Part shown: piece by piece, positions 26,727-36,295 of the stretch
Layout: each line of letters begins with the position of its first letter
Position numbering within the stretch: the stretch's first letter is position 1
Origin: Pseudomonadota bacterium
GTDB lineage: Bacteria; Pseudomonadota; Gammaproteobacteria; Acidiferrobacterales; Acidiferrobacteraceae
Assembly (NCBI GenBank): GCA_021794275.1
Contig: JAJYRD010000060.1
Span: 72,329-136,328 of the forward strand
Reading direction: 5' to 3'
Length of the DNA: 64,000 nt
The notes under the pieces: model-generated
Database searches by the model: none
What the model was told of the DNA's origin: nothing
The model's input: the letters and a program-made list of their open reading frames with translations, nothing else
Translations under genes and position numbers: made by a program

Positions 26727-28321
26727 GAGACCGTCACGGGATAGCGCCAGTCGCGCCCGAAGGCGCGCGGTGTCACCCGCGTGCCGAGTGGCGCCTGTTT
26801 GCGCTTGTGTTCGGCACCGCGCACCAGGCGCAAGACCTCGTCGACCAGCCGCTTATCGAATCCGGAGGCGACCAGTCCTTCGACATCCCAATCCTGCTCG
26901 ACGTAACGCCTGAGGACCGCGTCCAGCAGGTCATAGGCCGGAAGGCTGTCGCTGTCCTTTTGATCCAAACGCAGTTCCGCGCTCGGGGCGCGCTCGATGA
27001 CGCGCTCGGGGATGACCGCGCCTTGTCGATTCCGGTAACGCGCCAAGGCATAGACGTCCGTCTTGAAGACATCCTTAAGCGGCGCATAACCGCCCGCCAT
27101 GTCCCCGTAAAGTGTCGTATAGCCGACCGCAAGCTCGCTTTTATTGCTGGTCACGACCACGAGACCCCGGTGGGCGTTGGCGATGGTCATGAGCAAGGTG
27201 CCCCGGATCCGCGCCTGGAGGTTCTCCGCAGCCACGGACAGCCCGGGGCCCTTCCAGAGCGGCTCTAGCGTCGATGCAAATTCGTCGTACAGGGCGTCGA
27301 TCGGGACCACCGAAAGCGGAAGACCGAGCGCGGTTGCCTCTGCGCGCGCATCCTCTATGCTCATCGCCTGTGTATAGCGCGACGGCATCATCACAGCTCG
27401 TAGCGCAACATGCGGCAAAGCGTCGCGGCACAAGACAAGCGTCAGCGCCGAATCGATGCCGCCCGAAAGCCCCAACACCAGCGTCTCGAACCCGTTACGC
27501 CGGACATAGTCGGAGAGGCCCAGCTTCAAGGCCTCGTAAAGCGCCTCCTCCCCCGATGGCCACGGGGCGCAAGCCCCATCCACGGGGCGACCGGTGGCAT
27601 CGAAGCGGGCGATCAAAAGCTCCTCGACAAAGCCCCCGGCACGCGCGCGGGTCGCGCCTGCCCCATCTACGACAAATGACATCCCGTCGAAGACGAGTTC
27701 ATCCTGTCCGCCCACCATGTTCACATAGGCAAGCGCTACCCGACCCTCGATGGCACGGCCCGCGGCCACCTGTAATCGCAGCTGGTCCTTGTCACGGTGG
27801 TAGGGTGAGGCATTGACGTTCACCACGACCTGCGCCCCCGCCGCCACGGTGTCGCCGACCGGCCCTGGCTCCCATAAATCTTCGCAGATGGTGACGCCCA
27901 CCTTGATGCCCTTCAGAGGGCGCACGAGTGGCTCATTCCCGGTCCCGAAATAGCGCCGCTCGTCAAACACCCCGTAGTTTGGCAATACCCGCTTTCGGTA
28001 GAGACCCGCGATGACCCCGCCATGGACCCAGGCCACGGCGTTATAGAGCCTTCCGCCCTCGGCCCAGGGGAGACCCACCAACATATCGATCCCCGGACAG
28101 AGCGCCGCAAGCTCCATGGCGGCCGAGCGCGCTCGGGCCACGAAATCCGCGCGCAGCAGCAGATCCTCAGGCGGGTATCCGGTCAACGCGAGTTCCGGAA
28201 ATGCAATCAGATCCGCCTTATGCTCATCGCGCGCCTCAGAGGCGAACGCCACCATGCGTCGCGCATTGCCGGTGATATTGCCGACCTCGCATCGCATCTG
28301 GCAAAGCGCCAATATCGCCAT
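26705..28321 (-). CDS. nadE: Glutamine-dependent NAD+ synthetase
   Basis: Amidates deamido-NAD using glutamine and ATP. It has 538 residues in two parts. The N-terminal nitrilase-like glutaminase has Glu in AFPELALTGYPPEDLL, Lys in YRKRVLPNYGVFDE and Cys in VGVTICEDLWEP. The C-terminal synthetase has the ATP loop LGLSGGIDSAL near residue 285, followed by MPSRYTQAMS and SNKSELAVGYTTLYGDMAGG. Start overlaps the sucD stop by 1 bp, so it is the third gene of sucC-sucD-nadE. With nadC, two NAD-synthesis genes lie within 6 kb but in separate operons. Confidence 0.98.
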   Translation of the reverse strand: MAILALCQMRCEVGNITGNARRMVAFASEARDEHKADLIAFPELALTGYPPEDLLLRADFVARARSAAMELAALCPGIDMLVGLPWAEGGRLYNAVAWVHGGVIAGLYRKRVLPNYGVFDERRYFGTGNEPLVRPLKGIKVGVTICEDLWEPGPVGDTVAAGAQVVVNVNASPYHRDKDQLRLQVAAGRAIEGRVALAYVNMVGGQDELVFDGMSFVVDGAGATRARAGGFVEELLIARFDATGRPVDGACAPWPSGEEALYEALKLGLSDYVRRNGFETLVLGLSGGIDSALTLVLCRDALPHVALRAVMMPSRYTQAMSIEDARAEATALGLPLSVVPIDALYDEFASTLEPLWKGPGLSVAAENLQARIRGTLLMTIANAHRGLVVVTSNKSELAVGYTTLYGDMAGGYAPLKDVFKTDVYALARYRNRQGAVIPERVIERAPSAELRLDQKDSDSLPAYDLLDAVLRRYVEQDWDVEGLVASGFDKRLVDEVLRLVRGAEHKRKQAPLGTRVTPRAFGRDWRYPVTVSYEPPRT

Positions 28322-29190
28322 TATCGCGAAAGCCTCTCAGCCAGGGCGCGGCCCATGCGCGCCGGCGAGTCCACCACCGTGACGCCGGCCTCGCGCAAAG
28401 CCGCCTTCTTCGCCTCCGCCGTGCCGAGCGCGCCCGCTATGACCGCGCCCGCATGCCCCATACGGCGCCCAGGCGGCGCGGTCGTGCCGGCGATATAGGC
28501 GACCACCGGCTTTCGCACATGATGCCGAATGTAATCCGCCGCCTCCTCTTCTTCCACGCCCCCGATCTCGCCCACCAACAGGATGCCCCGAGTGGCAGCG
28601 TCGGCCTGAAAGAGATCCAGGCAATCAATGAACCCGAGGCCGTGTATGGGATCACCCCCGATGCCGATACAGGTGGTCTGGCCGAGACCTTCGGCGGTGG
28701 TCTGCGCCACGGCCTCATAAGTCAAGGTGCCGGAACGTGAGACTATCCCCACGACCCCCGGTTTATGGATGGCGCCTGGCATGATGCCGATCTTGCACTC
28801 ACCGGAGGTGATGATCCCCGGGCAATTGGGCCCAATAAGACGCGTGGTCGCAGGTAGGAGCGCCTTCACCCGCAACATATCCGCCGCGGGAATCCCTTCG
28901 GTGATGCACACGACAAGTCCGATCCCGGCCGCGGCTGCCTCGAGAATGGCGTCGGCCGCCATCGGCGCCGGGACGTAGATCACCGAGGCATCCGGCTGCA
29001 CCGCGGCCATCGCCTCGGCTACAGTATCGAACACCGGCCGATCGAGGTGTCGCGCACCCCCCTTGCCGGGCGTCACACCGCCTACGATATCGGTCCCGTA
29101 CTCTAGGGCCTGCTGACAATGAAAGGTCCCCTGTTTGCCGGTAAACCCCTGACAAAGGACCCGGGTCTGCTTATGAATGAGCACGCTCAT
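28321..29190 (-). CDS. sucD: Succinyl-CoA synthetase alpha subunit
   Basis: Alpha subunit of the TCA-cycle enzyme interconverting succinyl-CoA and succinate. It has 289 residues. [19 protein letters not shown] is the CoA-binding N-terminus, IGPNCPGI and [13 protein letters not shown] follow, and the phosphorylated active-site His lies in [13 protein letters not shown]. It starts at the ATG that gives [15 protein letters not shown]; a longer open frame upstream lies inside sucC. Overlaps sucC by 4 bp. Confidence 0.97.
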   Translation of the reverse strand: MSVLIHKQTRVLCQGFTGKQGTFHCQQALEYGTDIVGGVTPGKGGARHLDRPVFDTVAEAMAAVQPDASVIYVPAPMAADAILEAAAAGIGLVVCITEGIPAADMLRVKALLPATTRLIGPNCPGIITSGECKIGIMPGAIHKPGVVGIVSRSGTLTYEAVAQTTAEGLGQTTCIGIGGDPIHGLGFIDCLDLFQADAATRGILLVGEIGGVEEEEAADYIRHHVRKPVVAYIAGTTAPPGRRMGHAGAVIAGALGTAEAKKAALREAGVTVVDSPARMGRALAERLSR

Positions 29191-30335
29191 GCCGCTTGCG
29201 CCCGGCGCACCGCAAGCTGCGCCGCCTCCTCCAGATCCTGAGTGACATCGCCGAGAAGACCACCTTCCGCGAGCGCCCGGCGGCCCTCCTCCTCGCGCGT
29301 ACCCACCAGCCGCACGACGATCGGGAGTGCGCGCCCGAGGCTGGAGGCGGCCAACAACAAGCCCTCGGCGATGAGGTCGCAACGCACGATGCCGCCGAAG
29401 ATATTCACGAGCACAACCTTGACGCGCGGGTCGCGGGCCAGCAATCGCAAGGCCTCGGCGACCTTCTGCGCCGTCGTACCACCCCCTACGTCAAGGAAGT
29501 TCGCGGGCCGTCCACCGGCCTGCGCGATGAGATCCATGGTGGCCATGGCAAGCCCCGCCCCGTTCACGAGGCAACCGATGTCGCCGTCGAGACTTATGTA
29601 CTGGAGACCACGTTCGCGCGCCTCTTCGTCCTTAGCATCGCCTTGGCGCGGATCCCGCAGAGCCTCGAGGGCTGCTTGCCGGAACAAGGCATTGTCGTCG
29701 ATCTCGATCTTGCCGTCGGCCGCCAGGAAGCTGCCGTCCTCGCACAACATGAGGGGATTGATCTCCACCAGCAGCGCATCGTGCTCCACGGCCAGCGCCA
29801 CGAGTGCGGATACGACGTCACCGAAGGCCGCGACCGCGCGGCCTGAAAGTCCGATCTCGCGGGCGAGTTGGCGGCCCTCGTAGGCCTGGAAGCCGCGCAG
29901 GGTATCTATGACGCGCGCGACCGGCTTCTCGCCCTCCTCGATCCCCATGCCACCCTGGCGTCCGGCGAGCACCACGCGCGCGCCCGCGCGCCGATCCAGC
30001 ACACACGCCAGATACAGTTCGGATGCCGCCGTCGTCGGCGCCTCGAGCAGCAAAGTATCGACGGGCAGGCCGGAGGCTCCGGTCTGGCTCGTAACAAGCC
30101 GCGTCCCCAGAATCGTTTTTGCGTACGCCGCGACTTCGTCCGAGGCCACGATCCGCACCCCGCCGGCGTGTCCGCGCGCCCCCGCGTGGATCTGGGCCTT
30201 CACCACGCACCGCGGCGTCGCAAGCGTCACAAGCGCCGGCGCGACCTCTTCCACTGCCCTCACGACCACACCCGGCGGCGTCGCGATACCGCAAGCCGCG
30301 AACAAGGCCTTAGCCTGATATTCATGCAGACGCAA
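29187..30335 (-). CDS. sucC: Succinyl-CoA synthetase beta subunit
   Basis: Beta subunit with the ATP-grasp fold and nucleotide specificity. It has 382 residues: [15 protein letters not shown] at the start, [45 protein letters not shown], then [19 protein letters not shown] and [15 protein letters not shown]. The family start MxLHEYQAK and a GGAGGAG six bases upstream point to TTG at 30335 as the start; an upstream ATG in frame (30353) would bury that ribosome site. No 2-oxoglutarate dehydrogenase genes are nearby, so sucCD is separate from sucAB here. Confidence 0.95.
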   Translation of the reverse strand: MRLHEYQAKALFAACGIATPPGVVVRAVEEVAPALVTLATPRCVVKAQIHAGARGHAGGVRIVASDEVAAYAKTILGTRLVTSQTGASGLPVDTLLLEAPTTAASELYLACVLDRRAGARVVLAGRQGGMGIEEGEKPVARVIDTLRGFQAYEGRQLAREIGLSGRAVAAFGDVVSALVALAVEHDALLVEINPLMLCEDGSFLAADGKIEIDDNALFRQAALEALRDPRQGDAKDEEARERGLQYISLDGDIGCLVNGAGLAMATMDLIAQAGGRPANFLDVGGGTTAQKVAEALRLLARDPRVKVVLVNIFGGIVRCDLIAEGLLLAASSLGRALPIVVRLVGTREEEGRRALAEGGLLGDVTQDLEEAAQLAVRRAQAA

Positions 30336-30449
30336 CGCAATCTCCTCCACCACCGAACTCTGTCGCCATTATGCCACAGAGTGATGGCGCATCTTGCAGC
30401 GCCCCTGGGCCATCGCTACCATGGCCGGCACGCTCAATGAGGGTATCCC

Positions 30450-31322
30450 GTGTCCAGCTTCCGACGCCGCGCCGCGCTTGCCGTGCTGGGCGCACTCCTT
30501 GCGGCCTGCTCGCGCCACGGCACTCATGGGGGCGGGGCGCCGGTGGCAGTCGACGTCGGCTACCCGGTGGCGACCCAGGTCGCAGAGATGCGAAGCGCTG
30601 TGGGAGACATCGAGCCTGGTGCAAGCCCGGTCATTATTGCGCCACGCGCCGCAGTCGTGAGGCGCGTCAGCGCACAGGCGGGCTCGGCCATCGTGCAGGG
30701 GCAGGTTGTGGTGACGCTGCGTCCGGCCGGGCGCAGCCGGGGGCGCGCCCGGCCGTTCACAGTCCGGGCGCCTGTGACCGCAACCGTGACGCGGGCATTC
30801 GTGAGCCCCGGCGAACGCGTACGCCCCGGGCAACGACTGTTCGCCCTAGCCGGCACATCGATACGCAAGGCCCGCGCCCCGTTCCCCGCCAGTCTGCGCG
30901 CGACCCTGCATGTGGGCGAGCAGGTGTTCGTGCACAGCCCGCTTGCGCCGCGCACGCCGCTCAAGGCGACCATTGCGCGGCTTACAAGCCCCAAAAAAAG
31001 GGACGCCATCTATGCTTGGATCGATTTGCCGCCCCGGCGCGGCTTTGCGGTCGGTACCCCCTTGCGGGTCGATGTGGTCACGGCGACCCGCACGAGACTC
31101 GTAATCCCGCGCAGCGCAGTCTCCTTGCGTGGCCCCGGCGCTGTCGTGTTTCTAGTGCGCAAGGGTCGCGTGCAAGAGCGCCGCATAACGATGGGGCAAA
31201 CCCTGCGGCAAGGCGTGGTCGTGCGTTCGGGGCTGGACGCACGCACCGAGATCGTGATCCAGGCCCGGGGCCGCTTGGTCCGCGGCATGCAAGTGCAGGT
31301 GGTGCGGCCGCAAGGGCCATGA
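30450..31322 (+). CDS. Periplasmic adaptor (HlyD/RND membrane-fusion) lipoprotein
   Basis: A 290-residue adaptor. RRAALAVLGALLAACS is a lipoprotein signal with lipidated Cys20. VIIAPRAAVVRRVSAQAGSAIVQGQVVVTL is a compact lipoyl-like half motif, paired with VRAPVTATVTRAFVSPGERVRPGQ. The beta-barrel and membrane-proximal parts follow (RLVIPRSAV, VVVRSGLDARTEIVI). There is almost no coiled-coil hairpin between the lipoyl halves, so it is shorter than AcrA/MexA (about 380-400). GTG start. It precedes a TolC protein with no pump gene alongside. Confidence 0.85.
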   Translation: MSSFRRRAALAVLGALLAACSRHGTHGGGAPVAVDVGYPVATQVAEMRSAVGDIEPGASPVIIAPRAAVVRRVSAQAGSAIVQGQVVVTLRPAGRSRGRARPFTVRAPVTATVTRAFVSPGERVRPGQRLFALAGTSIRKARAPFPASLRATLHVGEQVFVHSPLAPRTPLKATIARLTSPKKRDAIYAWIDLPPRRGFAVGTPLRVDVVTATRTRLVIPRSAVSLRGPGAVVFLVRKGRVQERRITMGQTLRQGVVVRSGLDARTEIVIQARGRLVRGMQVQVVRPQGP

Positions 31323-31420
31323 AGACCGAGGTCTGCACCAACCGCTTGGGCCGTCCCCAGAATGCTATCCTAGGCGCCCTTAGGCTCCGGGCTATCCGAT
31401 ACGGGAGGTTTTGTCCGATC

Positions 31421-32830
31421 ATGAAAAAACATCTGTCCCTCGCGCTCATTCCAGCGCTGCTTATCTGGACCGCCGCCACCCCGCGGGCATCCGCCGCCAA
31501 CCTGAAGACCATCTTTCTCGCGGCCCGCGCCCATGACATGCGCTATCGGCAATCCGGGGCGTCCTACCGCGAGGCGCGCACCATAGGCCCCGAGGCGCGC
31601 TCCGCCTTCCTGCCCCATATCTCGGCCGAGGCCAACACGAGCTACAACGACCTCACGAGCCGCATCCTCGGGGGCTCGTCGACGTTCGTCTTCCCAAGCG
31701 GCCACTTTACCTTTAATGCCCATGGTTACGGAGTGTCCGTGAGCGAGACTTTGCTCGACATCCAGGCGCTCTATGCCTACCGCGCCGCGGGCGATACCAT
31801 GCGTGCTGCTCGCAGCCGTTACGAACTCGCTAAAAGCGACCTCGTGCTTGGGGTGTGCGCCAAATACTTCGGCTACCTCCTTGCGCGCGATGATTTGCGT
31901 CTGAGGCGCGCCGAGGAGCGCGCATTGCGCGCCGAATACGCCTCGGCGATGCGGGGCTTCCATCTGGGGCGCGTGCCCATCACCGACGCCAATGAGGCCC
32001 GCGCGCGATACGACGCGGTGCGTGCCGCCACACTGGCCGCCCAAAACGCCCTGCGTCTCGCTCGCGCACGCATTGAACGTATGACAGGCACGCCCGCGCG
32101 CGGCCTCTGGCCCCTCAATCTGCACCACGCGCTTCCACGGCCGCGCGCGGGCGTGCTCGTGACCGACGAGGCGCGCGCCTTGAACCATAACCTCGTCTTG
32201 CAGGCCGCGCGCCGGCAAGCCGCCGCTGCCGCCGCCGATGCCCGCGCCGCTTCTGCGGGCCGCTACCCGACCATTACCGCCCAGGCCGCCTACAGTTACA
32301 GTCGAGCTGGCAACGGCGAATTCGGTTTCGGGACTGTCCTGCGTGACAAGACCATAGGGCTCAACCTGAACCTGCCTATCTACCAGGGTGGCGAACTATC
32401 GGCGAAGAGCGCGCACGCAAGCGCCGCGGCCTTCCATGCACGCGTGGCCGCGTTGCGTATCCAACGCCGCGTCCGCTTTGATGTCCGCCAGGCCTTCCTG
32501 AATGTGCGCAACGGCTATGACGAGATCCGCGCGCTAAAAGCCGCCCGCGCGGCGGCGCGCCAGGCTCTCGCCTCCGAGCGCCTCGGGGTACGGGTAGGAT
32601 TTCGCAACAACGTCGACGTCCTACGCGCCGAACAGGCCTATTACCGATCCCGGCGGGATTTCGCGCGCGCGACCTATGATTATCTTCTTGGCCGGCTCGA
32701 ATTGAAGGCGGCGGTGAGCCATCTGACGGCAGGCGACATCGACCGGCTCAATGCGCTCTTAAAGCCGCCATCCGCACCATCCGCACCGAGCAACGGACAC
32801 GCGGCGCCGGGGGTCGGCGCGCGGCCATGA
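31421..32830 (+). CDS. TolC-family outer-membrane efflux protein
   Basis: A 469-residue outer-membrane channel protomer. Signal peptide MKKHLSLALIPALLIWTAAT ending ASAA. It has two OEP halves, each with a long helical hairpin: LRLRRAEERALRAEYASAM / ITDANEARARYDAVRAA in the first and VGFRNNVDVLRAEQAYYRSR in the second. The ATG is set by the signal peptide; GGGAGG lies 13 bases upstream. The frame is open far upstream through the adaptor gene in another phase, which is not coding. Its stop overlaps the following FemAB-like start (ATGA). Confidence 0.93.
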   Translation: MKKHLSLALIPALLIWTAATPRASAANLKTIFLAARAHDMRYRQSGASYREARTIGPEARSAFLPHISAEANTSYNDLTSRILGGSSTFVFPSGHFTFNAHGYGVSVSETLLDIQALYAYRAAGDTMRAARSRYELAKSDLVLGVCAKYFGYLLARDDLRLRRAEERALRAEYASAMRGFHLGRVPITDANEARARYDAVRAATLAAQNALRLARARIERMTGTPARGLWPLNLHHALPRPRAGVLVTDEARALNHNLVLQAARRQAAAAAADARAASAGRYPTITAQAAYSYSRAGNGEFGFGTVLRDKTIGLNLNLPIYQGGELSAKSAHASAAAFHARVAALRIQRRVRFDVRQAFLNVRNGYDEIRALKAARAAARQALASERLGVRVGFRNNVDVLRAEQAYYRSRRDFARATYDYLLGRLELKAAVSHLTAGDIDRLNALLKPPSAPSAPSNGHAAPGVGARP

Positions 32831-33975
32831 TAGACTCCGCGGCCATCAGCTGCTCATTCTTCGGCAGCGTGGCGGAGGTGCCGCAGGACATGTGGAACAC
32901 ACTATCAGGCCCCCAACCCTTTCTGCGTCACGAATACCTCTTGGCCCTTGAGGAGAGCGGGTCGGTCGGCGAAGGCACGGGCTGGCGCCCAGAGCCTCTG
33001 GCCGTTCACGAGGGTGGAGAGCTTTCGGCGCTCGTCCCGCTCTACCGCAAGTCGCACTCCTACGGCGAATACGTCTTCGATTGGGCGTGGGCGCGCGCGT
33101 ATCAGAACGCCGGTCTCGGCTATTACCCCAAGCTTGTCGCAACTGTCCCTTTTACGCCGGTCACAGGGCCTAGGCTTCTCTGCGGCGACACGCCGCGCAA
33201 GGCGGTCTTCGCCCAGGCCGCAGCCCGTGCGCTGCGCGCGCACGCTACAAGCACCGGCGCGTCATCCGTGCATTGGCTTTTTACCACCACCGATGAAAGT
33301 GCGCTTCTCGCGCAGGAGGGCTTTTCCCGGCGCGCTGGGTTCCAGTTCCATTGGCAGAACGCCGGCTGGTCGGACTTCGCGGATTACCTCACGGCGCTGT
33401 CCGCGGCGAAACGCAAGAACATCCGGCGCGAGCGCCGCCAGGTCGCCTGCGCCGGCGTCCGCTACGCCTTCTACGAAGGGACCGACCTGAACGAGGCCCT
33501 CTGGGACGCCTTCTACGACCTTTACATGGCCACCATCTCGAAATACGGGGCGATACCCTATCTCACGCGTGAGTTCTTCTCCCGTATCGGCGCTGCGGTC
33601 CCAGGCGTTGTCCTGCTCATAGGCACCGTGGATACGAAAGTCGTGGCAGGCGCGCTTTTCTTCCGTGACGCCCAGACGCTATACGGCCGGTATTGGGGGA
33701 CCTTTGCTGCGCTCCCAGGTCTGCACTTCGAGACCTGCTACTATCAGGCGATCGACTACTGTCTCGCCCATGGCCTTGATCGCTTCGAGGCCGGCGCCCA
33801 GGGCCAGCACAAGTTGAGCCGGGGTTTTCTCCCGACGCCGACTTATTCCATGCACTGGCTGGATCACCCGCAATTCCAGAGGGCGGTGGACGAGTACCTT
33901 CTTCGCGAAAACGCCGGCCTCGAAATCACCCTGAACGAATTGAACGAACACACGCCGTTTCGCAAGCCTTCATGA
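32827..33975 (+). CDS. FemAB-like GNAT-superfamily protein (DUF482/PF04339 type)
   Basis: A 382-residue cytoplasmic protein. [18 protein letters not shown] near the N-terminus, [12 protein letters not shown], the central [12 protein letters not shown] and [20 protein letters not shown], and the C-terminal [20 protein letters not shown] are typical of the FemAB-like DUF482 family (two GNAT folds in tandem). The family is widespread in proteobacteria; a peptidoglycan- or aminoacyl-transfer role is suggested by the fold but unproven. It overlaps the TolC gene by 4 bp, so is co-translated with an export pair. Confidence 0.88.
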   Translation: MIDSAAISCSFFGSVAEVPQDMWNTLSGPQPFLRHEYLLALEESGSVGEGTGWRPEPLAVHEGGELSALVPLYRKSHSYGEYVFDWAWARAYQNAGLGYYPKLVATVPFTPVTGPRLLCGDTPRKAVFAQAAARALRAHATSTGASSVHWLFTTTDESALLAQEGFSRRAGFQFHWQNAGWSDFADYLTALSAAKRKNIRRERRQVACAGVRYAFYEGTDLNEALWDAFYDLYMATISKYGAIPYLTREFFSRIGAAVPGVVLLIGTVDTKVVAGALFFRDAQTLYGRYWGTFAALPGLHFETCYYQAIDYCLAHGLDRFEAGAQGQHKLSRGFLPTPTYSMHWLDHPQFQRAVDEYLLRENAGLEITLNELNEHTPFRKPS

Positions 33976-34123
33976 CGCCGATCACATCAGAGGCGCATTA
34001 CGCGCAGCGGCGCGTCGCCGCCCATCGCCCGCTCCAAGACCCTCCGGTCACCGTGGTAGCGACTTGCGCGTCCCGCCGGGCGCCGCCATGCGCGGCGCCT
34101 TCCAAAGGGGCTTGCCGCGTCGG

Positions 34124-34831
34124 ATGCCGGAGGCCCGCGTGATCGCCTGGCTCACGCGCGACTCTCTGGCATTCCCGCCGGCCGATGACGCGCCGCCGGA
34201 TGCGCCGCTCGCAGTCGGAGGAGACCTGTCGACCGCGCGGCTGCTCTGCGCCTATCAGGCGGGAATCTTCCCCTGGTACAACGACCCGCCGATCTTGTGG
34301 TGGTCCCCGGACCCCCGCATGGTGCTTTGGCCCGCCGAACTGCGCATCAACCGCAGCCTCGCCAAAGCCATGCGCAAGCCACGTTTCGATATCACCTTCG
34401 ACACCGCGTTCCCTGCCGTGATCCGCGCGTGCGCTGCGCCGCGCGCTGGCGCGGATGGGACCTGGATCACGCCCGACATGGTGGCCGCCTACGAGGATAT
34501 GTTCCGGCGCGGCCATGCCCACAGCGTCGAGGCCTGGCAGGACGGTGTTCTGGTGGGTGGACTCTACGGTGTCGCTGTGGGGGGCGCCTTCTTTGGTGAA
34601 TCCATGTTCAGCACGATAAGCTACGCGTCGAAGATCGCCTTCGTGAGCCTCGTCTCCCGACTGCGCGAAAACAATTTTTCCTTGATCGACTGCCAGGTCC
34701 CATCGGACCACATGGCATCACTCGGGGCGCGAAACATCTCTCGCCACGCCTTTCTCCAACGCCTGCGCCTTGCGATCGATCAGCCCAATCCGCCTGGGCG
34801 CTGGCATGCCGCCTCGGGGATCTTGCCATGA
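34124..34831 (+). CDS. aat: Leucyl/phenylalanyl-tRNA-protein transferase
   Basis: Adds Leu or Phe from tRNA to proteins with N-terminal Arg/Lys, making N-degrons for ClpS-ClpAP. It has 235 residues. [20 protein letters not shown] and [22 protein letters not shown] form the unmistakable N-terminal core, then [41 protein letters not shown] and [14 protein letters not shown]. The start chosen ([10 protein letters not shown]) is the nearest ATG to the conserved core; GTG at 34139 is an alternative. Overlaps bpt by 4 bp. Confidence 0.96.
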   Translation: MPEARVIAWLTRDSLAFPPADDAPPDAPLAVGGDLSTARLLCAYQAGIFPWYNDPPILWWSPDPRMVLWPAELRINRSLAKAMRKPRFDITFDTAFPAVIRACAAPRAGADGTWITPDMVAAYEDMFRRGHAHSVEAWQDGVLVGGLYGVAVGGAFFGESMFSTISYASKIAFVSLVSRLRENNFSLIDCQVPSDHMASLGARNISRHAFLQRLRLAIDQPNPPGRWHAASGILP

Positions 34832-35544
34832 GCGTCGCAAAGACTGCGCCGCACCTCTTTCTGTCCACGGCCCACGCCTGCAGCTACTTGCCCGGCCAAA
34901 CGGCGAGTACACTTTTCATCGACCCGCGTTTCCCGGTCACCCCCGATCTCTTCGGCGACTTCAATCGCCGCGGCTTTCGACGCAGCGGAGATCTCATCTA
35001 CCGGCCGCACTGCCAGAACTGCCAAGCCTGCGTCCCTGTACGCATCCCGACCGAACCCTTCATCGCAAGCCGCGCCCAGAGACGCACCTTCGACCGCAAC
35101 CGGGATCTGCGCGTGAGCGCCGCCCCGGCACGCTTCGATGCCGAGCACTTCCTCCTGTTCCTGCGCTACCAGAACGCCCGGCACCCGGGGGGCACCATGG
35201 CCAACCCCGACCCGCCGACCTACCTGCGGTTCCTTGTCGGTCGCCACTGCGATACCGCCTTCTACGAGTTTCGTCTCGACGGCGCGCTCGCCGCCATCGC
35301 GGTCGTCGACCACCTCACGGACGGCCTTTCCGCGGTCTACACCTTCTACGATCCGTCGCTTTCGGAACGAGGGCTTGGCACGCACGCCATCCTCTGGCAG
35401 ATCCAGGAAGCCCGTAGGCGCGGCCTGCCCTTCGTTTATCTCGGCTACTGGGTCAAAGACAGCGAGAAAATGGCCTACAAGACGCGCTTCAGGCCTCTCG
35501 AGGCCTACCGCAACGGTCGCTGGTCCGAGCTTTCAGAGACGTAG
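34828..35544 (+). CDS. bpt: Aspartate/glutamate leucyltransferase
   Basis: Transfers Leu from tRNA to N-terminal Asp/Glu, feeding the same ClpS-dependent degradation route as Aat. It has 238 residues. [16 protein letters not shown] near residue 15, [23 protein letters not shown] with the Cys cluster (H-C-x2-C-x2-C), [10 protein letters not shown], and the C-terminal [21 protein letters not shown] fit bacterial Bpt (ATE1-like). Adjacent to aat and about 3 kb from clpA-clpS. Confidence 0.95.
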   Translation: MSVAKTAPHLFLSTAHACSYLPGQTASTLFIDPRFPVTPDLFGDFNRRGFRRSGDLIYRPHCQNCQACVPVRIPTEPFIASRAQRRTFDRNRDLRVSAAPARFDAEHFLLFLRYQNARHPGGTMANPDPPTYLRFLVGRHCDTAFYEFRLDGALAAIAVVDHLTDGLSAVYTFYDPSLSERGLGTHAILWQIQEARRRGLPFVYLGYWVKDSEKMAYKTRFRPLEAYRNGRWSELSET

Positions 35545-35706
35545 CGCGCGCCCGTGCGCGACGCTCGGGATCGTCTTCCGTCACAACTCTCCGATGCTGT
35601 CCCCTCCCGCCATGAGCCAGAGGGCCCAGCGCGGCTTTGGGCCGAAAATGTCTTTACGCGCCTCCGGGCTTCGGGCATCATAAGCGCCTTCTTCGGGAGC
35701 GCGAGA

Positions 35707-35925
35707 GTGTCTAAGGAAGAACATATCGAAATGGAGGGTACGATCGTCGACACCCTGCCGAACACCCTGTTTCGTGTAAAGCTCGACAACGGCCACGTGG
35801 TCACGGCCCATATATCCGGCAAGATGCGAAAAAATTACATCCGCATCCTCACCGGCGACAAGGTCACGGTGCAACTTACGCCTTACGACCTCACCAAGGG
35901 CCGAATCGTCTTCCGCGCCCGCTGA
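35707..35925 (+). CDS. infA: Translation initiation factor IF-1
   Basis: A 72-residue S1/OB-fold protein, identical in length to E. coli IF-1: [51 protein letters not shown] and [13 protein letters not shown]. It blocks the ribosomal A site during initiation. The GTG start gives the family N-terminus; the frame extends upstream but is unrelated. The 162-bp gap after bpt should hold its own promoter. infA beside aat and clpA matches the enterobacterial order. Confidence 0.97.
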   Translation: MSKEEHIEMEGTIVDTLPNTLFRVKLDNGHVVTAHISGKMRKNYIRILTGDKVTVQLTPYDLTKGRIVFRAR

Positions 35926-35943
35926 GCGCGATTTGGTCTCCCG

Positions 35944-36249
35944 TCACGCAGTCTTGGGGCCCACCAGAAGTGCCTCCGGCACGTGGAATTTCAGACAGCA
36001 CGCAATGTCGAGGATGACCCCGGGCCGGGCCCGGACGCTGACCCACAAGAGATTGAGGTTCAGGTTCATATCCGCGAATACGACCTCGGGAAACGCCTTC
36101 AGCACGGCATCGACCTGCCCGAGGACCGCGCGGCACTCGGGCTGCGACCGCTCCTTCAGCCCTGGAAACAACATCATGAAGTCGCTCAACAGGCGGCCCG
36201 ATTCGTCGCGGGTTGGGACGCGCTCATAGAGCGGGCATGAGGGCAGCAA
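35944..36249 (-). CDS. Conserved small protein of unknown function downstream of clpA
   Basis: About 101 residues beginning near LPSCPLYERVPTRDE, with LLSDFMMLFPGLKERS, VVFADMNLNLNLLWVSVR and PGVILDIACCLKFHVPEALLVG. No signal peptide or membrane segment. Codon use supports a gene. I recall similar short proteins in related gammaproteobacteria but no function. The start is uncertain: TTG at 36249 keeps it clear of clpA, whereas an ATG at 36339 would overlap the end of clpA by 44 bp. It is the last gene of the clpS/clpA strand and converges on infA. Confidence 0.6.
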   Translation of the reverse strand: MLPSCPLYERVPTRDESGRLLSDFMMLFPGLKERSQPECRAVLGQVDAVLKAFPEVVFADMNLNLNLLWVSVRARPGVILDIACCLKFHVPEALLVGPKTA

Positions 36250-36295
36250 GCCCTGCGTCGAGCTGCGCAGAGCTTGCGGCCGCCACGCGCCCAGG

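Noticed and set aside
30371-32830. One continuous plus-strand frame suggesting a fused adaptor-TolC protein
   Set aside because: The part before 31421 is in the wrong phase for the adaptor gene (30450-31322), and the TolC signal peptide starts at 31421.
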